Shown here: one piece after another, positions 1-8,598 of the stretch | How the letters are laid out: each line of letters opens with the position of its first letter | Position numbering within the stretch: the stretch's first letter is position 1 | Assembly (NCBI RefSeq): GCF_041435095.1 | Contig: NZ_CP108025.1 | Coordinates: 4,402,001-4,466,000, forward strand | Reading direction: 5' to 3' | Origin: Kitasatospora sp. NBC_00315 | Lineage (GTDB): Bacteria > Actinomycetota > Actinomycetes > Streptomycetales > Streptomycetaceae | DNA: 64,000 bases | Notes under the pieces: model-generated | Databases searched by the model: none | Told to the model about the DNA's origin: nothing | What the model saw: only the letters and a program-made list of their open reading frames with translations | Made by a program: the position numbers and the translations under genes

Positions 1-218
1 ATCAGGCCGCTCTCGCGCAGCACCCGGAAGTGGTGGCTGAGGGTGGAGGGCGCGACATCCACCGGGAAGGTGCCGCAGGCCCGTTCGGGGTCGCGGTGGA
101 GGGTCTGCACGATGGTCATCCGGGTCGGGTCGGAGAGTGCGTGCAACACGTCGAAGAGGTCGACGTCGGCGGCCTCGGGGTGGGTCAGCGGGGTGCGGCG
201 CTGGTGCGAGCGGGGCAT
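1..218 (-). CDS. ArsR-family winged-helix regulator (5' part; runs off left edge)
   Basis: Reading the minus strand from the ATG at 218 gives a 72-codon N-terminal piece beginning MPRSHQRRTPLTHPEAADV. It continues with an ArsR-type winged helix: 'LFDVLHALSDPTRMTIVQTL' is the dimerisation/first-helix block and 'VAPSTLSHHFRVLRESGL' is the recognition helix. The frame is open to the window edge, so the C-terminal part is missing. No metal-binding CxC motif is visible in the part present, so it may be an ArsR-fold repressor that senses something other than a metal. It is divergent from the quinone reductase at 344, and the shared 125-bp gap holds a perfect palindrome (296-307). Repression of that neighbour and of itself is the natural inference. 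Family call is secure; ligand unknown. Confidence 0.85.
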   Translation of the reverse strand, partial: MPRSHQRRTPLTHPEAADVDLFDVLHALSDPTRMTIVQTLHRDPERACGTFPVDVAPSTLSHHFRVLRESGL

Positions 219-295
219 CGGTGCTCCAGGTCGGTCGGGCGTCGGCGGGAGCGAAGGTCTTTCGACGGTCATCGTACATCGTGTGATATGAATTA

Positions 296-307
296 CGTCG
301 TACGACG
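296..307. promoter_or_regulatory. Perfect 12-bp palindrome between divergent arsR-like gene and quinone reductase
   Basis: CGTCGTACGACG is a perfect inverted repeat lying 36 bp upstream of the reductase start and 78 bp upstream of the regulator start. Its position in a divergent regulator/target gap makes it a plausible operator for the ArsR-type protein. Function is inferred from place and symmetry only. Confidence 0.45.
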
Positions 308-343
308 AACATCGAACAACGTGTCCGAGCAGGGGAGCCAGTG

Positions 344-1336
344 ATGCGCGCTTTGGTGATGACCGCTCCGGGTGGAGCCGAGAACTCGGAGATCCGCGAG
401 ACGCAGGTGCCCCGGCCCGGTCCGGGCGAGGTCGCGATCGACGTCTCGCACGCCGGGCTGAACTTCGTGGACGTGATGGCCCGCCGGGGAGACCCGGGCT
501 ATGTGTCGGCCTGGCCCTACGTGCCGGGCATCGAGGTCGCGGGCACTGTGCGCGCGCTCGGTCCGGGTGTCGAGGGCCTGGCCGTCGGGCAGCGGGTCGC
601 CGCCGCCCCGGCCGGTGGTGGGATCGCCGAGATCGCGATCGCACCGGCCGCGCTCACCGTCCCGCTGCCGGACGGCCTGTCCGCCGCGGTGGCCGCCGCC
701 GCACCCGCCGGGCTGGTCACCGCGTTGCTGCTGCTGGCCGACGCCGGCCGCTTCACGGCGGGTGACAGTGTGCTCGTGCACTCGGCCGGCGGCGGGATCG
801 GTGCCGCGATCGCACAGCTCGTCCCGGCCCTCGGCGGCGGGCGGCTGATCGGTACCGTCGGACGCCCGGAGAAGGCGGCCGGAGCCGAACGGAGCGGTTA
901 CGACGTGGCGCTCGCGCGCGGTGAGGGGCTGGCCGACGCGATCCTGGCCGCCAACCACGGCCGGGGCGTGGATCTCGTGCTCGACCCGCTGGGCACCACC
1001 GCGCTCGACGTGGACGTGGAGGTGGCGGCGCCGGGCGGGCGGATCGTGCTGTTCGGCAACGCCTCCGGCACCGCGCCGGCCCCACTGCCGCCGGCCGGCG
1101 TGCTGCTCGGCCGGAACCTCGCCATCGGCGGCTTCAGCCACCGGGGGCTCTCTGCCGCCGCGCCGCACCGGATCGCCGCCGCGCTGCGCCGGATCCTCGG
1201 ACTGCTGGCGGCCGGTGACCTCGACCTGCCGGTCACCGAGGTCGCCGCCCTCGCGGAGGTGCCCGCGGTGCACGACCTGCTGGCGGCCGGCCGGGGCGAG
1301 GGCAAGTACGTGGTGCGGCTCGGCGCCGAGGGTTGA
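344..1336 (+). CDS. Zinc-independent quinone oxidoreductase / MDR-family NADPH reductase
   Basis: A 330-residue medium-chain dehydrogenase/reductase. The N-terminal GroES-like half (about 1-120) contains 'PGEVAIDVSHAGLNFVDVMA' and 'PYVPGIEVAGTV'. The Rossmann half has the nucleotide-binding glycine cluster 'VLVHSAGGGIGAAIAQL' near residue 145. No structural-zinc cysteine cluster is seen, as expected for the quinone oxidoreductase (QOR) branch that reduces quinones or enals with NADPH. A GTG three bases upstream (341) is in frame, but AGGGGAG at 331-337 is better spaced for the ATG at 344. It is divergent from the ArsR-type gene and probably controlled by it. Substrate unknown. Confidence 0.85.
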   Translation: MRALVMTAPGGAENSEIRETQVPRPGPGEVAIDVSHAGLNFVDVMARRGDPGYVSAWPYVPGIEVAGTVRALGPGVEGLAVGQRVAAAPAGGGIAEIAIAPAALTVPLPDGLSAAVAAAAPAGLVTALLLLADAGRFTAGDSVLVHSAGGGIGAAIAQLVPALGGGRLIGTVGRPEKAAGAERSGYDVALARGEGLADAILAANHGRGVDLVLDPLGTTALDVDVEVAAPGGRIVLFGNASGTAPAPLPPAGVLLGRNLAIGGFSHRGLSAAAPHRIAAALRRILGLLAAGDLDLPVTEVAALAEVPAVHDLLAAGRGEGKYVVRLGAEG

Positions 1337-1430
1337 GCGCGGGGAGGGGGGTCGGGGGCTGAGCGCGGGGGAGGGGCCGGGGCCGGGGTCGGGGAGAGGG
1401 AGCACCCACGGGCGCGGTATCCGGCGGCGG

Positions 1431-1456
1431 CCGCGTACCGCGCCCGCGGTACGCGG
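1431..1456. promoter_or_regulatory. 26-bp near-perfect palindrome upstream of MMPL exporter
   Basis: Two perfect 12-bp arms (CCGCGTACCGCG at 1431-1442 and its complement at 1445-1456) are separated by CC. The size and symmetry fit a TetR- or MarR-type operator better than an intrinsic terminator, because no T run follows. It lies about 200 bp before the exporter start. No regulator gene is adjacent, so the binding protein would be encoded elsewhere. Confidence 0.45.
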
Positions 1457-1518
1457 GGTGTCTGCGCCCGGGTGACGACATCTCGCCGCCCGGGCGGCAG
1501 GGTTGAGTACACCGGGGA

Positions 1519-1550
1519 GAGGGCCCGCGGCCACGGCCGAGCGGGCCCTC
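1519..1550 (+). terminator. Hairpin with 10-bp perfect stem
   Basis: GAGGGCCCGC (1519-1528) pairs with GCGGGCCCTC (1541-1550) across a 12-base loop. There is no T tract. In high-GC actinomycetes such hairpins can terminate alone, but this one could equally sit in the exporter leader. Confidence 0.35.
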
Positions 1551-1656
1551 GGCCAGCGCCGTCCGCCCCGGCCCGACGACACCGCCGGCCCCCGATCGGG
1601 GCGCCGGGTCGTACGTACCGGCCCGCCCGCAGGGCCCGAAACCCATCGGAGAGCGG

Positions 1657-3864
1657 ATGTCCGCGCTTGCCCGCTGGTGCCACCGGCACCGGCTCGTGAC
1701 CGTCTTGCTGTGGCTGGGCCTGTTGGTCGGCCTCGGCGCGGCCTCGGGAGCCGTCGGCACCAAGTACAGCGACAGCATGTCGATGCCCGCCACCGAGTCG
1801 AGCAAGGCCCTGGAGCTGCTGAAGGCGGGCATGCCGGCCGCCGCCGGCGACACCGACACGGTGGTCTGGCACACCACCGGCGGCTCGGTGAACGACGCCG
1901 CGACCAAGGACCGGATGACCAGGGCGCTGGAGCAGATCTCCACCAGCCCCTCGGTCGCCTCGGTGGTCAGCCCGTACACCCCGCAGGGCGCGCTGCAGGT
2001 CAGCAAGGACGGCGCGACGGCGTACGCCCAGGTGAACTTCACCGGGAACGCCCGCGAGATCCCGAAGGCCGACGTCGAGCACGTGGTCGAGCTGGCGAAG
2101 CAGGCCAGGACGGACGGCCTGGACGTCCAGCTCGGCGGCCAGGCGGTCCAGAACAGCGAGAGCGAGATGGGCGGCGCCAGCGAGCTCATCGGCATCGTTG
2201 CCGCGCTGATCGTCATGACGCTCGTGTTCCGCTCGCTCTGGGCGGCCGCGCTGCCGATCCTCACCGCCGTGGCCGGGGTCGGCACCGGTGTGATCGGCAC
2301 CGGCCTGCTCAGCCACGGCATGAGCGTCGCCTCGGTCGCGCCCACCCTCGGCGCCCTGGTGGGCCTGGGTGTCGGCATCGACTACGCGCTGTTCATCGTC
2401 AACCGGTACCGCAAGGGCCTGATGGCGGGCCTGAGCGTGCAGGAGTCGGTGGTCAAGGCGCTGAACACCTCGGGCCGGGCGGTGCTGTTCGCCGGCCTGA
2501 CCGTGGTGATCGCGCTGCTGGGCATGCTGATCCTCGGGATCGGCTTCCTCAACGGCATGGCGATCTCCGCCGCGCTGACCGTCGGGCTCACCGTGCTCGC
2601 CGCGATCACCCTGCTGCCCGCCATGCTCGGGATGCTGAAGCTGCGGGTGCTGAGCCGGGCCCAGCGCCGGCAGCTGGCCGAGCACGGCCCGTCCGAGGTG
2701 CAGTCCGCCGGGGTCTGGGCCCGCTGGGCGCTGCGGGTGCAGGCCAGGCCGACCGGCAAGGCGTTGGTCGCGCTGCTGGTGATGGTCGCCGTCTCGGTGC
2801 CGGTGTTCTCGCTGCGGCTGGGCAGCTCGGACGCGGGCAACAACCCGAAGTCCAGCACCACCCGGCAGGCGTACGACCTGATGGCCGGCGGCTTCGGGCC
2901 CGGTTCGAACGGGCCGCTGCTGCTGGTCGCCGAGGCCCCCGCCGCGCAGGACAAGGAGGCGCTGACGAAGCTCGTCACCGAGCTGAAGGCGGTGCCCGGC
3001 GTGGCCCAGGTGGCGTCCGCGCCGATGAAGGACGGGCAGAGCATCGGTACGGTGCGGGTGGTGCCGACCACCTCGCCGCAGTCCGAGCAGACCTCCGCGC
3101 TGATCACGGACCTGCGCGAGCGGGTCGTCCCGCAGGCCGAGGCCGGCACCGGCCTCCAGGTGTACGTGGGCGGCGCCACCGCGACCGCGGCCGACTTCGC
3201 CGACGTGCTGATCTCCAAGCTGCCGTTGTTCATCGCGATCATCGTCGGGCTCGGCTGCCTGCTGATGATGGTGGCCTTCCGCAGCGTGCTGGTGCCGCTG
3301 ATCGGCGTGGCGATGAACCTGCTGACGATGGGCGCCGCGTTCGGCGCGATCGTCGCGGTGTTCCAGTGGGGCTGGGGTTCGGAGGCCCTGGGCGCCGGCG
3401 CGGCCGGTCCGGTGGAGGCCTTCGCGCCGGTCATGATCATCGCGATCCTGTTCGGCCTCTCGATGGACTACCAGGTCTTCCTGATCAGCCGGATGCACGA
3501 GGAGTGGACGCACACCCGGGACAACCGGCGGGCCGTACGGGTCGGCCACGGTGAGACCGGACAGGTGATCACCGCCGCCGCCGTCATCATGGCCTGCGTG
3601 TTCGCCGCGTTCATCTTCGGCGGCCAGCGGATGATCGCCGAGTTCGGCATCGGCCTGGCCCTGGCCGTCCTGCTCGACGTGCTGGTGCTGCGGATGGTGC
3701 TCGTCCCGGCGCTGATGCACCGGTTCGGCCGTGCCAACTGGTGGCTGCCCGGCTGGCTCGACAAGGTGCTGCCGCACGTCTCGGTGGAGGGCGAGCCCGA
3801 CCCGGCGCCGCTCCCGGAGCCGGCCGCGCACCGCGAGCCCGCGGCGGCCGACGCCGGCCGCTGA
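1657..3864 (+). CDS. MMPL/RND-family membrane transporter
   Basis: A 735-residue protein of the MMPL (RND superfamily) type with the usual duplicated layout: one N-terminal helix (about 12-35), a periplasmic-type loop, five helices, a central cytosolic linker (about 330-370), then the second half. The proton-relay Asp-Tyr pairs occur in both halves, 'GVGIDYALFIVNRYRKGL' and 'GLSMDYQVFLISRMHEEW'. Length is normal for Streptomyces MMPL proteins. Start ATG has GGAGAGCGG just upstream. The family exports lipids or hydrophobic compounds using the proton gradient. A strong terminator follows (3878-3919), yet the two-component genes start only 77 bp downstream, so functional linkage is possible. Substrate unknown. 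Confidence 0.92.
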   Translation: MSALARWCHRHRLVTVLLWLGLLVGLGAASGAVGTKYSDSMSMPATESSKALELLKAGMPAAAGDTDTVVWHTTGGSVNDAATKDRMTRALEQISTSPSVASVVSPYTPQGALQVSKDGATAYAQVNFTGNAREIPKADVEHVVELAKQARTDGLDVQLGGQAVQNSESEMGGASELIGIVAALIVMTLVFRSLWAAALPILTAVAGVGTGVIGTGLLSHGMSVASVAPTLGALVGLGVGIDYALFIVNRYRKGLMAGLSVQESVVKALNTSGRAVLFAGLTVVIALLGMLILGIGFLNGMAISAALTVGLTVLAAITLLPAMLGMLKLRVLSRAQRRQLAEHGPSEVQSAGVWARWALRVQARPTGKALVALLVMVAVSVPVFSLRLGSSDAGNNPKSSTTRQAYDLMAGGFGPGSNGPLLLVAEAPAAQDKEALTKLVTELKAVPGVAQVASAPMKDGQSIGTVRVVPTTSPQSEQTSALITDLRERVVPQAEAGTGLQVYVGGATATAADFADVLISKLPLFIAIIVGLGCLLMMVAFRSVLVPLIGVAMNLLTMGAAFGAIVAVFQWGWGSEALGAGAAGPVEAFAPVMIIAILFGLSMDYQVFLISRMHEEWTHTRDNRRAVRVGHGETGQVITAAAVIMACVFAAFIFGGQRMIAEFGIGLALAVLLDVLVLRMVLVPALMHRFGRANWWLPGWLDKVLPHVSVEGEPDPAPLPEPAAHREPAAADAGR

Positions 3865-3877
3865 CCGTCCATCCACC

Positions 3878-3919
3878 GTGGGGGCCCGGACCGGCATGAC
3901 CGCCGCTCCGGGCCCCCAC
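3878..3919 (+). terminator. Intrinsic-type terminator after MMPL gene
   Basis: A perfect 13-bp stem (GTGGGGGCCCGGA at 3878-3890 with its complement at 3907-3919) starts 14 bp after the MMPL stop codon. It has a 16-base loop and no T run, typical of high-GC actinomycete terminators. Confidence 0.75.
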
Positions 3920-3941
3920 TGCGTACCGTGAAGGAGTGCAG

Positions 3942-5141
3942 ATGGCCGACACGATCAGACGGTGGTTGCGGGCCCGCCCGCTGATGACCGACCTGACCGT
4001 CGCGCTGGCCTGCTTCGTGCTGGCCGCCCCGGTGTCGGCCGCGGCCGCCTACCACCAGAACGACTCGATCCCCCGGTACCTCGTCCTGCTCGGCGTCTCC
4101 TGCGTCCCGCTGGTGGTCCGCAGCCGGTGGCCCGTCCCGGTGGCGTCGGCGGTGGTCGTGCTCACCGTGCTCGGGTACGCGGTGCTCCCGGCCTCGGGGC
4201 CGCCGCCCGCCGCCGCCGGCTTCGCGCTGTACGCGGTCGCGATCCGCACCGACCGGCGTACCGCGTGGCGCACCGGCCTCTGCGCCGCCGTCACGCTCAC
4301 GGCCGCCGCACTGATCGTCCGCCCGGGCGTGGACGAACTCCCGGCCAACCTCGGCCTGATCGCCTGGACCTTCCTGTCGGTGGCCATCGGCGACGCCGTC
4401 CGCAGCCGGCGCGAGCTGCTCGCCTCGGCGATGGAGCGGGCCGAGCGGGCCGAGCGCACCCGCGAGGAGGAGGCGGGCCGGCGGGTCACCGAGGAGCGGA
4501 TGCGCATCGCCCGCGAGCTGCACGACGTGGTGGCGCACCACATCACCCTGGTCAACGCGCAGGCGGGTGTGGCTCACCACCTGATGCGCACCGATCCCGA
4601 GCACGCCTACCAGGCGCTGGAGCGGATCCGGGACACCAGCCGGGCGGCCCTGGACGAGCTGCGCGCCACCGTCGGCCTGCTCCGTTCCGGCGGCGAGCAG
4701 GCGGCGCCGCGGGAGCCGGCTCCGGGCCTGGCCGGCCTGGACGACCTGCTGGAGGCCTTCCGCCACTCGGGCCTGCCGGTCGTGCTCGACCGGTCGGGCG
4801 AGCCGGTCGCGCTCCCGCCGATCACCGACCTGACGGCCTACCGGATCATCCAGGAGGCCCTCACCAACACCCACAAGCACGCCGGCCCGGCGACCGCGCA
4901 GGTCCGGCTGGAGTTCCGGGCCGACGTCCTGCGGGTGACCGTCGAGGACGACGGCCGGGGCGCCGGTACCGGCGCCGGTGGCGGTGGCGGTACCGGCCAC
5001 GGGATGATCGGGATGCACGAACGCGCCCGCGCCGTCGGCGGTACCCTCGCCGCCGGGCCCCGCCCCGGCCGGGGCTTTCGCATCGACGCCGAACTGCCGC
5101 TGCCCACCGGCAACGGCCGGAAGGGCTGCAGGCTGCCATGA
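3942..5141 (+). CDS. NarL/DesK-type sensor histidine kinase
   Basis: A 399-residue membrane kinase. Residues about 15-145 hold four to five hydrophobic segments without a large extracellular sensor. A charged coiled coil then leads to the HisKA_3 box 'RELHDVVAHHITLV', with the phospho-accepting His. The ATPase domain shows the N-box ('YRIIQEALTNTHKHAG') and a Gly-rich lid ('GHGMIGMHERARAVGG'). The in-frame GTG at 3936 overlaps the AAGGAG ribosome site, so ATG 3942 is preferred. Its stop overlaps the response regulator start by four bases (ATGA), giving translational coupling. It probably senses an envelope or membrane signal and phosphorylates the next gene product, possibly in connection with the MMPL exporter upstream. 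Confidence 0.92.
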   Translation: MADTIRRWLRARPLMTDLTVALACFVLAAPVSAAAAYHQNDSIPRYLVLLGVSCVPLVVRSRWPVPVASAVVVLTVLGYAVLPASGPPPAAAGFALYAVAIRTDRRTAWRTGLCAAVTLTAAALIVRPGVDELPANLGLIAWTFLSVAIGDAVRSRRELLASAMERAERAERTREEEAGRRVTEERMRIARELHDVVAHHITLVNAQAGVAHHLMRTDPEHAYQALERIRDTSRAALDELRATVGLLRSGGEQAAPREPAPGLAGLDDLLEAFRHSGLPVVLDRSGEPVALPPITDLTAYRIIQEALTNTHKHAGPATAQVRLEFRADVLRVTVEDDGRGAGTGAGGGGGTGHGMIGMHERARAVGGTLAAGPRPGRGFRIDAELPLPTGNGRKGCRLP

Positions 5142-5809
5142 CGATCCGCGTACTGCTCGCCGACGACCAGGCGCTGCTCCGGGGCACCTTCCGGATGCTG
5201 ATCGACTCCGCCCCCGACCTGGAGGTGGTGGGCGAGGCCGGTACCGGTCGCGAGGCCGTCGAGCTGGCCCGCAGCCTGGGCGCCGACCTCGTCCTGATGG
5301 ACATCCGGATGCCCGTGCTGGACGGGCTCGCCGCCACCAGGCTGATCACCGAGGACGAGGACCTGGCGGGCGTCAAGGTCCTGGTGCTGACCACCTTCGA
5401 GAGCGACGAGTACGTGGCGGAGGCGCTGCGGGCGGGCGCCAGCGGCTTTCTCGGCAAGGGCATCAACCCGGAGGAGCTGCTGGACGCGATCCGGGTCGTC
5501 GCCGCGGGCGACGCGCTGCTGTCGCCGGCCGCGACCAAGGCCCTGATCGGCCGCTTCCTCGCCCAGCCGACCCCGCACGAGCGCGCCGCGCTGCCCCGCA
5601 TGGACGTGCTCACCGCCCGCGAGCAGGAGGTCGTCACCCTGGTCGCGGCCGGGCTCTCCAACGACGACATCGCCGAACGGCTCTTCGTCACGCCGCTCAC
5701 CGCCAAGACCCATGTGAACCGCGCGATGGCCAAGCTCGGGGCCCGTGACCGGGCCCAGGTCGTGGTCATCGCGTACGAGAGCGGGCTGGTGCGGCCGGGC
5801 AGTTCCTAG
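5138..5809 (+). CDS. NarL/FixJ-family response regulator
   Basis: A 223-residue two-domain regulator. The receiver domain begins 'MTIRVLLADDQALLRGTF' (acidic pair D9/D10) and has the phosphorylation site in 'DLVLMDIRMP'. The switch Thr ('VLVLTTF') and conserved Lys ('GFLGKG') are present. The C-terminal LuxR-type helix-turn-helix is 'LTAREQEVVTLVAAGLSNDDIAERLFVTPLTAKTHVNR'-like (about 150-200). It is translationally coupled to the kinase and is its obvious partner. Targets are unknown; the preceding MMPL gene is a candidate. Confidence 0.93.
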   Translation: MTIRVLLADDQALLRGTFRMLIDSAPDLEVVGEAGTGREAVELARSLGADLVLMDIRMPVLDGLAATRLITEDEDLAGVKVLVLTTFESDEYVAEALRAGASGFLGKGINPEELLDAIRVVAAGDALLSPAATKALIGRFLAQPTPHERAALPRMDVLTAREQEVVTLVAAGLSNDDIAERLFVTPLTAKTHVNRAMAKLGARDRAQVVVIAYESGLVRPGSS

Positions 5810-5879
5810 GCCAGTCCCGGGCCCTGGGCGATCCGGCCCGGTACTGGTCGCGGGCGGCCCGCACTGGTAGGCATAAGCC

Positions 5880-6476
5880 GTGCGTTTCGACAGCGTTCCG
5901 ATGCCGCCGGCCGTCGAGGCCAGGCCCCGCGACACCCGCGGCTACCCGGTACCCGCGATCACCCCGTGGGAGGGCGACGAACCGCAGTTCGCCCGCACCG
6001 ACCACGGCCGGAGCGCGAACTGCGCGCGGCGCCGGCTCTGCTCGGTCTGCGACACGGTGATGGCGCCCGGCCCGGTCTGGCGGGTGGTCGGCGCCACCGA
6101 GAGCGCCGCGATCGCCGGGGCGCTGGCGGCCGGGCGCCCCTACCGCAACCTCGCGCCGACCCTGGAGGGGCCGGGGCACCGCGCCTGCATGCTCTACGCC
6201 TCGATGGTCTGCCCCTACCTCGCCCGTCCCAACGCGCGCCGGAGCCTGACGGCCGACGCCCCGGACGAGCTGACCGCGCACGTGGTGCGCGGCGCCGTCC
6301 GGGGCGAGCTGGGCGCGGTGGTCGGCTTCGGCGGCTTCGAGTACGCCGTCACCGCCGAGCGGGTGCTGTTCCGCTTCCTCGACGTGCTGGAGTACCTGCC
6401 GCACGACACGGCCGACGCCCACCTGGCCGAGCTGCGCGCCGAGTTGGACCGGACCGGCCCGGGTCAGCGCCGGTAG
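5880..6476 (+). CDS. Conserved Cys/His-containing protein of unknown function
   Basis: A 198-residue soluble protein with no family I can name. Cysteines are grouped: C48, a C54-x2-C57 pair in 'RRLCSVCDTVM', then H100, C103 and C111 in 'GHRACMLYASMVCPYLARP'. That pattern suggests a bound metal. The GTG start lacks a clear ribosome site but sits just after a TAGGCAT-like -10 element (about 5868-5874), so it may be translated from a leaderless mRNA. The 3' end overlaps the convergent lipoprotein gene by 13 bp. The reading frame shows normal GC3 bias, which is why I accept it as real. Confidence 0.7.
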   Translation: MRFDSVPMPPAVEARPRDTRGYPVPAITPWEGDEPQFARTDHGRSANCARRRLCSVCDTVMAPGPVWRVVGATESAAIAGALAAGRPYRNLAPTLEGPGHRACMLYASMVCPYLARPNARRSLTADAPDELTAHVVRGAVRGELGAVVGFGGFEYAVTAERVLFRFLDVLEYLPHDTADAHLAELRAELDRTGPGQRR

Positions 6477-7489
6477 GCGGGCAGGCCGGTGTAGGTGGAG
6501 ACCCGGGCGGGTTTGTCGGACCCGTCGACCCGGAGGGTGTAGATGCCGTCCGGGGTCCTGGCGGCGATGGTGAGGCCGTCCGGGGACCACGCCGGCTCGG
6601 TGAAGTCCGTGGTGGCGGCCGGGGTGAGGTCCCTGATCGGCCGGTCGCCCGCGCCGCCCTCGAAGATGTGGTCGTGGCCGTCGACCGAGCGGACGAAGAC
6701 CAGGTCGTCCCCGGCCGGGGAGAGGGCGGGCTGGGAGCCGTTGGTGAGGGAACCGCCCTGCTGGCGCAGGTAGTCGTCGCGGATGTAGACCTCGCCGTTG
6801 TCGCTGTTCGCGTAGGTCGTCGTGCCGTAGGCGCCGCCTCCGCTCGGCCAGGTGTTGCCGGTCGTCGGGAGCGGCGCGACACCCTCACCGCTCTCGGTGC
6901 CCAGGCTCAGGACCTCGGGCCTGCCGTTGACGGAGGTGGCGACGAGGCCCTCCAGCCGGGAGACACCGCCCTTGGCCGCCGCGAAGACCAGGTTGTTCTT
7001 GGCCGACACGTCGCCGTTCTCGGGGTGGGCCGGGGCGACCTGCCAGGTCGGGTGGGACCAGGTCTCGCCGCCCGGGTTCCCGGCGACCACGACGCGGCCG
7101 CTGCCGTCCGGGTTGGCGGTCACCAGGTCGCCCGAGCCGTTGATGAACGCGGCCTTGGAGCCGTCCGGGGACCAGGCCAGATCCCGGACGACGGTGCCGA
7201 AGTCGACCGAGGTGCCGTTCATCAGGACGTGGTCGGTGCCGTTGCTGATGGTCAGCCCGTTCTTCCCGGTGCCGTTGACGGCGGGCTCGGCGGGCTTGGC
7301 GGGCGCCGGGCCGGTGCTGCCGGGGGAGCCGGTCGCCGGCGCGGCGGCCGTCGCGGTGCCGCTGACGGCCGGGCCGGCGGAGGCCGGGTCGTTCTCCGGA
7401 CCGCAGCCGGTCAGCAGGGCGGCGGCGCCGGCGGTCAAGACGGTGGTGAGGGCTACGGCGGCGGTGCTGAGCCGGTGGCGAGCGGGCAT
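6464..7489 (-). CDS. Secreted TolB/WD40-like beta-propeller lipoprotein
   Basis: A 341-residue exported lipoprotein. The N-terminus has a hydrophobic signal ending in the lipobox 'LLTGC', with lipidated C29. A low-complexity Ala/Pro/Gly linker (about 32-65) is followed by repeated propeller blades with the 'WSPDG' signature ('DLAWSPDGSKAAF', 'PAWSPDGLTIAAR') typical of TolB/PD40 repeats. It probably sits on the outer face of the membrane as a binding or scaffold domain. The start ATG at 7489 is the only one giving a signal peptide. It is convergent with, and slightly overlaps, the unknown gene before it. Ligand unknown. Confidence 0.85.
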   Translation of the reverse strand: MPARHRLSTAAVALTTVLTAGAAALLTGCGPENDPASAGPAVSGTATAAAPATGSPGSTGPAPAKPAEPAVNGTGKNGLTISNGTDHVLMNGTSVDFGTVVRDLAWSPDGSKAAFINGSGDLVTANPDGSGRVVVAGNPGGETWSHPTWQVAPAHPENGDVSAKNNLVFAAAKGGVSRLEGLVATSVNGRPEVLSLGTESGEGVAPLPTTGNTWPSGGGAYGTTTYANSDNGEVYIRDDYLRQQGGSLTNGSQPALSPAGDDLVFVRSVDGHDHIFEGGAGDRPIRDLTPAATTDFTEPAWSPDGLTIAARTPDGIYTLRVDGSDKPARVSTYTGLPAYRR

Positions 7490-7825
7490 CGGTGGTTCCC
7501 CCCTGGGAATGCGGACGGGTCGGGCTGCGGTCGCGGGAGCCGCGCCGCCGTCCCGGGGCCCTTGCGTCCGCCCGCCGACCGGTTGCCGCTCTTTGCGATG
7601 TCCCCAGCCTGGCAGTGGCAGATCCGGGCTTGGTTCGGCCGCTGTCACGGCACGGCAACAGGGCGGGCGGCGGGTCCGGCGGTTCGGGCGTCGTCCGGCC
7701 CTTCCGGGGGTACGCCTCACCCGTCCGGAGCAGTGGAGGGTGTCCTCGGGGCCACCCGTCCCGCAGGCTGTCCCTGACGCCGATCGTGCGCAGGAGCCGA
7801 CCGGGCGAGAGAAGGGGGGCCGTCC
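7490..7825. other. 336-bp divergent intergenic region
   Basis: The region lies between the divergent lipoprotein and rhomboid-like genes. No open frame with normal codon bias and no strong palindrome stand out. It presumably holds the two promoters, but I cannot place -10/-35 elements with confidence. Confidence 0.4.
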
Positions 7826-8581
7826 GTGCCGACGCACCTGGTCCGCGCGGCCCGGGGGTGCTGGGCCTACGTGCGCCGGGCGCCGGGCACGTTCATCTGG
7901 CTGGCGATCCTGTTCGGGACCACGGTGGTGATCCGGCACGTGTCGCCGGAGACGGCCCACCACATCCTGGAGAAGCGCTCGACCAACCTGCACTACCTGG
8001 CGGTCTCGCCGGTGCGGGTGCTGCTGAGCAGTGCCATGTGGATCGCCGGCGGCGGCTGGCTCTTCTACTTCGTGCTCTACAACATCTTCCACGTCCCGGC
8101 GGAGCGGTGGCTGGGCACCGGCCGCTGGCTCGCGGTCCTGCTGATCGCCCACGTCGGCGCGACCTACCTCAGCGAGGGAGTGCTGTACTGGGCGATCGAG
8201 CACGGGTACGCGCCGGAGCGCGCCAGGTTCACCCTGGACTACGGCGTGAGCTACGCGCTGGCCGGCGTCGAGGCGGTGCTCACCTACCTGGTCGTGGCGC
8301 CCTGGCGCTACCTCTACCTCGCCGGGGTGCTGTTCTTCTACGGCCTCGCCCTGGTCCAGGAACGGAACTTCACCAGCGTGGGCCACTTCTCCGCCGTACT
8401 GCTGGGCCTCGCCTGCTACCCGATCACCCGCGCCCGCCCCGGGCGGTGGGATCCGGTCGCCGCCTTCCGCGCCGGGTGGCGGCGGCTGCGGCACCGGCGG
8501 ATCCCGGCCGGCGCCCCGTCCGTCCGGAGCTCCGGACGGACGGTCGGCGGTAGCCGCCTCGGTCGGACGGGCGGTCGGTAG
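7826..8581 (+). CDS. Rhomboid-like multi-pass membrane protein
   Basis: A 251-residue protein with about six membrane segments ('FIWLAILFGTTVVI', 'VLLSSAMWIAGGGWLFYFVLY', 'WLAVLLIAHVGATYLSEGVLY', 'YALAGVEAVLTYLVV', 'YLYLAGVLFFYGLALV' and 'FSAVLLGLACYPI'). The layout, with a His in the last helix region ('VGHFSAVLLGLA') and 'YGVSYALAG' before it, matches the actinobacterial rhomboid-like family. The serine in 'GVSYAL' could be the nucleophile of an intramembrane serine protease, with H in 'GHFSA' as the base, but activity is unproven. The GTG start follows a GAGAAGGGGGG ribosome site. The C-terminal 40 residues are basic and disordered. Confidence 0.75.
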   Translation: MPTHLVRAARGCWAYVRRAPGTFIWLAILFGTTVVIRHVSPETAHHILEKRSTNLHYLAVSPVRVLLSSAMWIAGGGWLFYFVLYNIFHVPAERWLGTGRWLAVLLIAHVGATYLSEGVLYWAIEHGYAPERARFTLDYGVSYALAGVEAVLTYLVVAPWRYLYLAGVLFFYGLALVQERNFTSVGHFSAVLLGLACYPITRARPGRWDPVAAFRAGWRRLRHRRIPAGAPSVRSSGRTVGGSRLGRTGGR

Positions 8582-8598
8582 ACGTCCCGGACGGACGG

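Larger units (their letters stand above)
1337..1656. other. Gene-free gap with G-rich run and two strong inverted repeats
   Basis: This 320-bp gap separates the quinone reductase from the MMPL gene. Directly after the stop (1340-1400) is a G-rich run with at least four G4 tracts separated by one to four bases. It is followed by a 26-bp palindrome (1431-1456) and a hairpin (1519-1550). No convincing open frame is present. It probably terminates the first gene and carries promoter and operator for the exporter. Confidence 0.5.

Noticed and set aside
898..3897. A 999-codon open frame on the minus strand across the quinone reductase and MMPL genes
   Set aside because: It is antisense to two clear protein families, rich in His/Gln/Arg/Gly as expected for a high-GC shadow frame, and has no start signal.
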